From Comamonadaceae bacterium (GTDB taxonomy: Bacteria; Pseudomonadota; Gammaproteobacteria; Burkholderiales; Burkholderiaceae_C), in contig CANCCF010000138.1 in assembly GCA_947374485.1 (NCBI GenBank), forward strand, positions 1-10,842: 10,842 nt of DNA, given 5' to 3'. Positions within the stretch are counted from its first letter, which is position 1, and the number at the start of each line of letters is the position of its first letter. The translations under genes were made by a program, and so were the position numbers. The notes under the pieces are model-generated. The model was not told the DNA's origin. It saw only the letters and a list, made by a program, of their open reading frames with translations, and did not search any database. Positions 9,801 through 10,842 of the stretch are shown one piece after another.

Positions 9801-9848
9801 CGCGGCCGAAGCCAGGGCGCAGCCGAAAAATATTGCTTTTGTTTTCAT
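3810..9848 (-). CDS. yfhM: Bacterial alpha-2-macroglobulin, thioester (YfhM) type
   Basis: Large periplasmic protease trap. Proteases cut a bait region, the protein changes shape and a buried thioester can bind the attacker. In the 2012 residues I see: a signal peptide (1-21, AHA before F22); N-terminal macroglobulin-like domains (about 22-545); a block around FKLGRENALAWVTTLDKG (from 548) typical of the bacterial MG3 region; an MG2-like domain from about 671; further MG domains to about 1190; a bait-region domain with a Gly5 run at 1282-1286; the A2M block around ATVTVPLNDALTTFKIVAVA (1312-1331); the thioester domain (about 1495-1765) with CLEQ at 1513-1516, where Cys1513 and Gln1516 form the bond; and the C-terminal block with SLPPSRVEAMYAPEMFGE (1983-2000). 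It is about 360 residues longer than E. coli YfhM, mostly through extra N-terminal material. No lipobox is convincing. No Shine-Dalgarno precedes the ATG. Followed by the nucleotidyltransferase gene and pbpC, probably co-transcribed. Confidence 0.97.
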   Translation of the reverse strand: MKTKAIFFGCALASAALHAHAFQITSLSPQGEVAQVRQVLAKFDDSAIAFGDPKAEAPLSIRCNNAEASKGSGRWVTDRAWAFEFESDLPPGVACTLQIKPGLQSAKGVALSGPANYRFTTGGPFVKSVRPSEGNRIDEEQFFALRLSGEASLASVQAHVGCAMDGLGERIAVRLIDGKERAALLKAQGWEKEAAASPLSFATLACNRRLTPSVKVQLVFERGVATPGGIANSVEKRFSFQVREPFEASFACERENAQSACLPIRPMRLDFNAPVPRKLLEGIRLVSPKESFKPLFDASDAGEEGADNVLSSIRFAAVLPEQTQYRIELPADFKDASGRSLRNASNFPLKVATGAMPPLAKFAASPFGVVERFAEPSGVALLPVTLRNVEAALNVKGLNAAALNNTPATEATKGKVSDFKPTSDTEIIAWFQKIQRYEASSVPRSQAARDSQTPLPKPLERADRDWVQTRMVSLLQGQPKVTTLDLPKPASNDPRPFEVVGIPLDAGFHVVEIASQKLGTSLLDERYGNGRTLFVRTSALVTNLGVHFKLGRENALAWVTTLDKGAPVAGAAVRVSDCRGREVATGTTDAQGVAKLSGISPLAPSCRTPGDEDEGYNNGAYFVSARAQQPAGDGRGSVQDLAFTWSDWNKGIESWRFNLPSSNTPQPDARAHTILDRSLLKAGETVSMKHLLRTETSQGFGLPDVYPNTLVITHQGSGQQYTQALAWRKTATGGQSAESSFAIPQAAKLGVYSIELRDVNKAGGGRSYFTSQFRVEEFRLPVFEGRVAPAGKEQLVNAKSVPVDVQVNYVSGGPASNLPVRVSALVRNKYLSFSDFDAFNFAPPRGKKDTVSAGDEETESSDTDSRVIADKLPLTLDKNGAGKTTLADVPASKQPQDLLLEATYSDPNGEVQTLRSTRTLWPAAVVAGIKTEGWVSSGKQIKFQALALDLSGKAKEGVALEVKATARIVTTTRKRMVGGFYTYDNKTTVKALGSVCSGTSDSRGLLLCDTTLSEPGEVELVVTAKDSSGNSIQAAASVFVTKQGELWFGGENHDRIDLLPEKKNYQPGETAKFQVRMPFRFATALLTVEREGIIDTQVVQLNGQDPTVQLKIQDGWGPNVYVSVLALRGRLREVPWYSFFTWGYKAPHEWWTSFWYEGREYVAPTALVDLSKPAFRLGVAEIRVGIKAHQLDVSVKADKESYPVRGRAQVQIQVKLPNGQPAANAEVALAAVDQALLELSPNDSWNLLESMLQRRAWGVETSTAQMEIIGRRHYGRKAVPAGGGGGHSGARELLETLLLWNPRVQLDANGRATVTVPLNDALTTFKIVAVADASTGLFGTGSTTIRATQDLQIISGLPPLVREDDQFRAQLTLRNTTQQAMKVVVSPRATLLELQPQTIDIPAGEAREVAWSVTAPAQLALTRNEAILWEIEAKDTLSGARDALKARQRIIPAVPLTVQQATLVQVDGPFNLEVNPPADALPARGGLKIALQPKLAEGMPGVRDWFANYPFICLEQKTSKAVGLRDAKLWQTVAAQIPSYLDSDGLASYFPPRDGEANHGSDTLTAYVLAATHEAASINPAFALSDEQRAPMERGLIAFVEGRIQRDFWSPRAGKGGDLDVRKLAAIEALSRYGKAQAKMVNSITIAPNQWPTHAVIDWLQILKRVPDVNEHDKRLAEATQILRSRISYQGTKMIFSSERDDYWWWLMQNGDVNSARLILAVLDDPAWKDDMGRLANGFISRQQGGAWHTTTANLWGGLALEKFSAKFEATPVTGSTKAAMGGATAAVDWSKVERIKATDASGAANQSTWFGAPAAQGNLRNNSMFLPWGKTATKDTLSVTHQGTGKPWLTLQSLAAVELKAPFNAGYQIKKTITPVEQANKSLPAGSYSRGDVLRITLEVNASADMTWVVITDPVPAGATILGSGLGRDSEIATQGEKSQGAGWAAFEERSFESFRSYYEYLPKGVVKMEYTVRLNNVGAFSLPPSRVEAMYAPEMFGEAPNARVKVEAVK
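5301..5312 (-). other. Thioester motif CLEQ of the macroglobulin
   Basis: The codons TGT-CTG-GAG-CAA encode Cys1513-Leu-Glu-Gln1516. CxEQ is the internal thioester motif of complement C3 and alpha-2-macroglobulins and separates YfhM-type from YfaS-type bacterial proteins, which lack it. The surrounding YPFICLEQKTSKAVGLRD context fits the start of the thioester domain. Confidence 0.95.
5949..6080 (-). other. Probable bait region of the macroglobulin
   Basis: Residues about 1257-1300 lie between the bait-region-domain segment ending in AAVDQALLEL and the A2M block. They contain Arg-Arg (1271-1272), Arg-Lys (1276-1277), Pro-Ala (1280-1281), five glycines (1282-1286) and Arg-Glu-Leu-Leu (1291-1294). 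The mix of basic, hydrophobic and flexible residues offers cleavage sites to several protease classes. The boundaries are inferred from family architecture. Confidence 0.6.
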
Positions 9849-9871
9849 GGTGACGGCGGTTGTGTAGCCGA

Positions 9872-9898
9872 TTTATAAACGACTTGCCACCCCGTCAC
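9872..9898 (-). promoter_or_regulatory. Candidate promoter for the macroglobulin-nucleotidyltransferase-pbpC operon
   Basis: In the 102-bp gap after argH the minus strand has TATAAA (9877-9872, 5 of 6 of the -10 consensus) preceded by GTGACG (9898-9893, 4 of 6 of -35) at a short 15-bp spacing. A second -35-like TTGCAG (9904-9899) is 21 bp away, which is too long. Initiation about 7 nt past TATAAA would leave a leader of only about 15-20 nt with no Shine-Dalgarno. Spacing is suboptimal, so the call is tentative. Confidence 0.35.
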
Positions 9899-9950
9899 CT
9901 GCAATTTTTTGGCGGCCGTCTGAAGAGCGCGCCCCGATCCGGCGAGCTTT

Positions 9951-10842
9951 CTATCCCAGGCGTGCCGTGTGCCGCGCAATCTGCAAGCGCACCTGCGCGG
10001 GTGCCGTGCCACCCAAAATGTTGCGCGCGTTGAGCGAGCCGCGCAGGCTCAAGACCTCAAACACATCGGCCTCGATCTTCGGGTTGAAGGCCTGCAGCTC
10101 GGGCAGTGAGAGTTCGGACAAATCCACGCCCTTGGCAATGGCGGTTTTGACCGCATGCGCCACCACCTCGTGCGCGTCGCGGAAGGCCAGGCCTTTCTTC
10201 ACCATGTAGTCGGCCAGGTCGGTGGCGGTGGCGTAGCCGCGCTTGGCGGCGCGCTCCATGGCCTCGGGCTTGACCGTGATGCCCAGCGCCATCTCGGCAA
10301 AGATGCGCAGCGTGTCTTTCAAGGTGTCCACGGTGTCGAAGAGCGGCTCTTTGTCTTCCTGGTTGTCCTTGTTGTAGGCCAGCGGCTGGCCCTTCATCAG
10401 GGTGATCAGGCCCATCAGGTGGCCCACCACGCGGCCAGTCTTGCCACGGGCGAGTTCGGGCACGTCCGGGTTTTTTTTCTGCGGCATGATGGAGCTGCCG
10501 GTGGTAAAACGGTCAGCGATCTGGATAAAGCCGAAGTTCTGGCTCATCCACAAGATCAATTCTTCCGACAGGCGGCTGACATGCACCATCACCAGGCTGG
10601 CCGCTGCTGTAAATTCGATAGCAAAGTCGCGATCACTGACGGCGTCCAGGCTGTTTTGGCACACCTGCGCCACGCCCTGGTCGTCCACCATGCCCAAGAG
10701 GCGCGCGACCTGCTCGCGGTCCAGCGGGTAGCTGGTGCCCGCCAGTGCGGCTGAACCCAAGGGCAGGCGGTTGACGCGGCGGCGCACGTCGGCCATGCGC
10801 TCGGCGTCGCGGGCGAACATTTCAACGTAGGCCAGCAAGTGG
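9951..10842 (-). CDS. argH: Argininosuccinate lyase, C-terminal part (cut by window edge)
   Basis: Catalyses the last step of arginine synthesis, splitting argininosuccinate into arginine and fumarate in the cytoplasm as a homotetramer of the fumarase/aspartase superfamily. The window holds about 296 residues up to the TAG stop at 9953-9951; roughly the first 165-170 residues of a usual 460-480 lie beyond the right edge. The visible part starts in the conserved HLLAYVEMFARDAERM region. It includes LPLGSAALAGTSYPLDR and the superfamily signature GSSIMPQKKNPD (10499-10464), whose flexible loop carries the catalytic serine. The C-terminal helical domain (KRGYATATDLADYMVKKGLAFRDAH and on) is complete. 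The open frame begins at a TTG that is only an internal leucine, not a start. No terminator hairpin with a T tract follows, so read-through into the macroglobulin operon is possible. Confidence 0.98.
   Translation of the reverse strand, partial: HLLAYVEMFARDAERMADVRRRVNRLPLGSAALAGTSYPLDREQVARLLGMVDDQGVAQVCQNSLDAVSDRDFAIEFTAAASLVMVHVSRLSEELILWMSQNFGFIQIADRFTTGSSIMPQKKNPDVPELARGKTGRVVGHLMGLITLMKGQPLAYNKDNQEDKEPLFDTVDTLKDTLRIFAEMALGITVKPEAMERAAKRGYATATDLADYMVKKGLAFRDAHEVVAHAVKTAIAKGVDLSELSLPELQAFNPKIEADVFEVLSLRGSLNARNILGGTAPAQVRLQIARHTARLG

Noticed and set aside
9819..9848. Lipobox at Cys10 of the macroglobulin
   Set aside because: Only about five apolar residues separate the N-terminal lysines from FFGC, too short for a lipoprotein signal, while a normal signal peptidase I site follows at residue 21.
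9915..9924. GCCGTCTGAA, identical to the 10-bp Neisseria DNA uptake sequence
   Set aside because: It is the only copy I found, has no inverted partner, and the genes look like Burkholderiales. Neisseria genomes carry about one per kilobase, so a chance match is more likely.
9905..9950. Possible terminator after argH
   Set aside because: There is a small CGGCCG palindrome, but on the transcribed strand it is followed by A, not T, and it has no proper loop.

Overview
The window looks like chromosomal DNA of a GC-rich betaproteobacterium, most likely Burkholderiales and probably the family Comamonadaceae. This rests on the ArgH and PBP1c sequences, the strong G/C preference at third codon positions and the resulting long antisense open frames. 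The assignment is by recognition only; no search was run.

All four genes lie on the minus strand and fill about 95% of the window. In transcription order they are: (1) the C-terminal part of argH, argininosuccinate lyase, cut by the right edge; (2) a 2012-residue bacterial alpha-2-macroglobulin of the thioester-bearing YfhM type; (3) a 333-residue protein of the GSU2403-like nucleotidyltransferase-fold family; (4) pbpC, the bifunctional peptidoglycan synthase PBP1c. A 102-bp gap with a candidate promoter separates argH from the macroglobulin gene. The next gap is 42 bp and AT-rich. The nucleotidyltransferase and pbpC genes overlap by 4 nt (ATGA), so genes 2 to 4 look like one operon.

Alpha-2-macroglobulin and PBP1c are a known pair. 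The first is thought to trap invading proteases in the periplasm, and the second to repair peptidoglycan after envelope damage. The unusual point here is the nucleotidyltransferase-like gene placed between them and tightly coupled to pbpC. The macroglobulin also appears to have an ordinary cleavable signal peptide rather than a lipobox. Its ten mature-domain cysteines other than the thioester one fall into five nearby pairs.

The first 456 bp hold no gene I can support. They contain a striking imperfect inverted repeat (50-nt arms at 5-54 and 158-207, 44 of 50 positions complementary). Each arm carries a small GC-rich hairpin. This could be a MITE- or REP-type element or two inverted copies of a dispersed repeat, and it touches the left edge.
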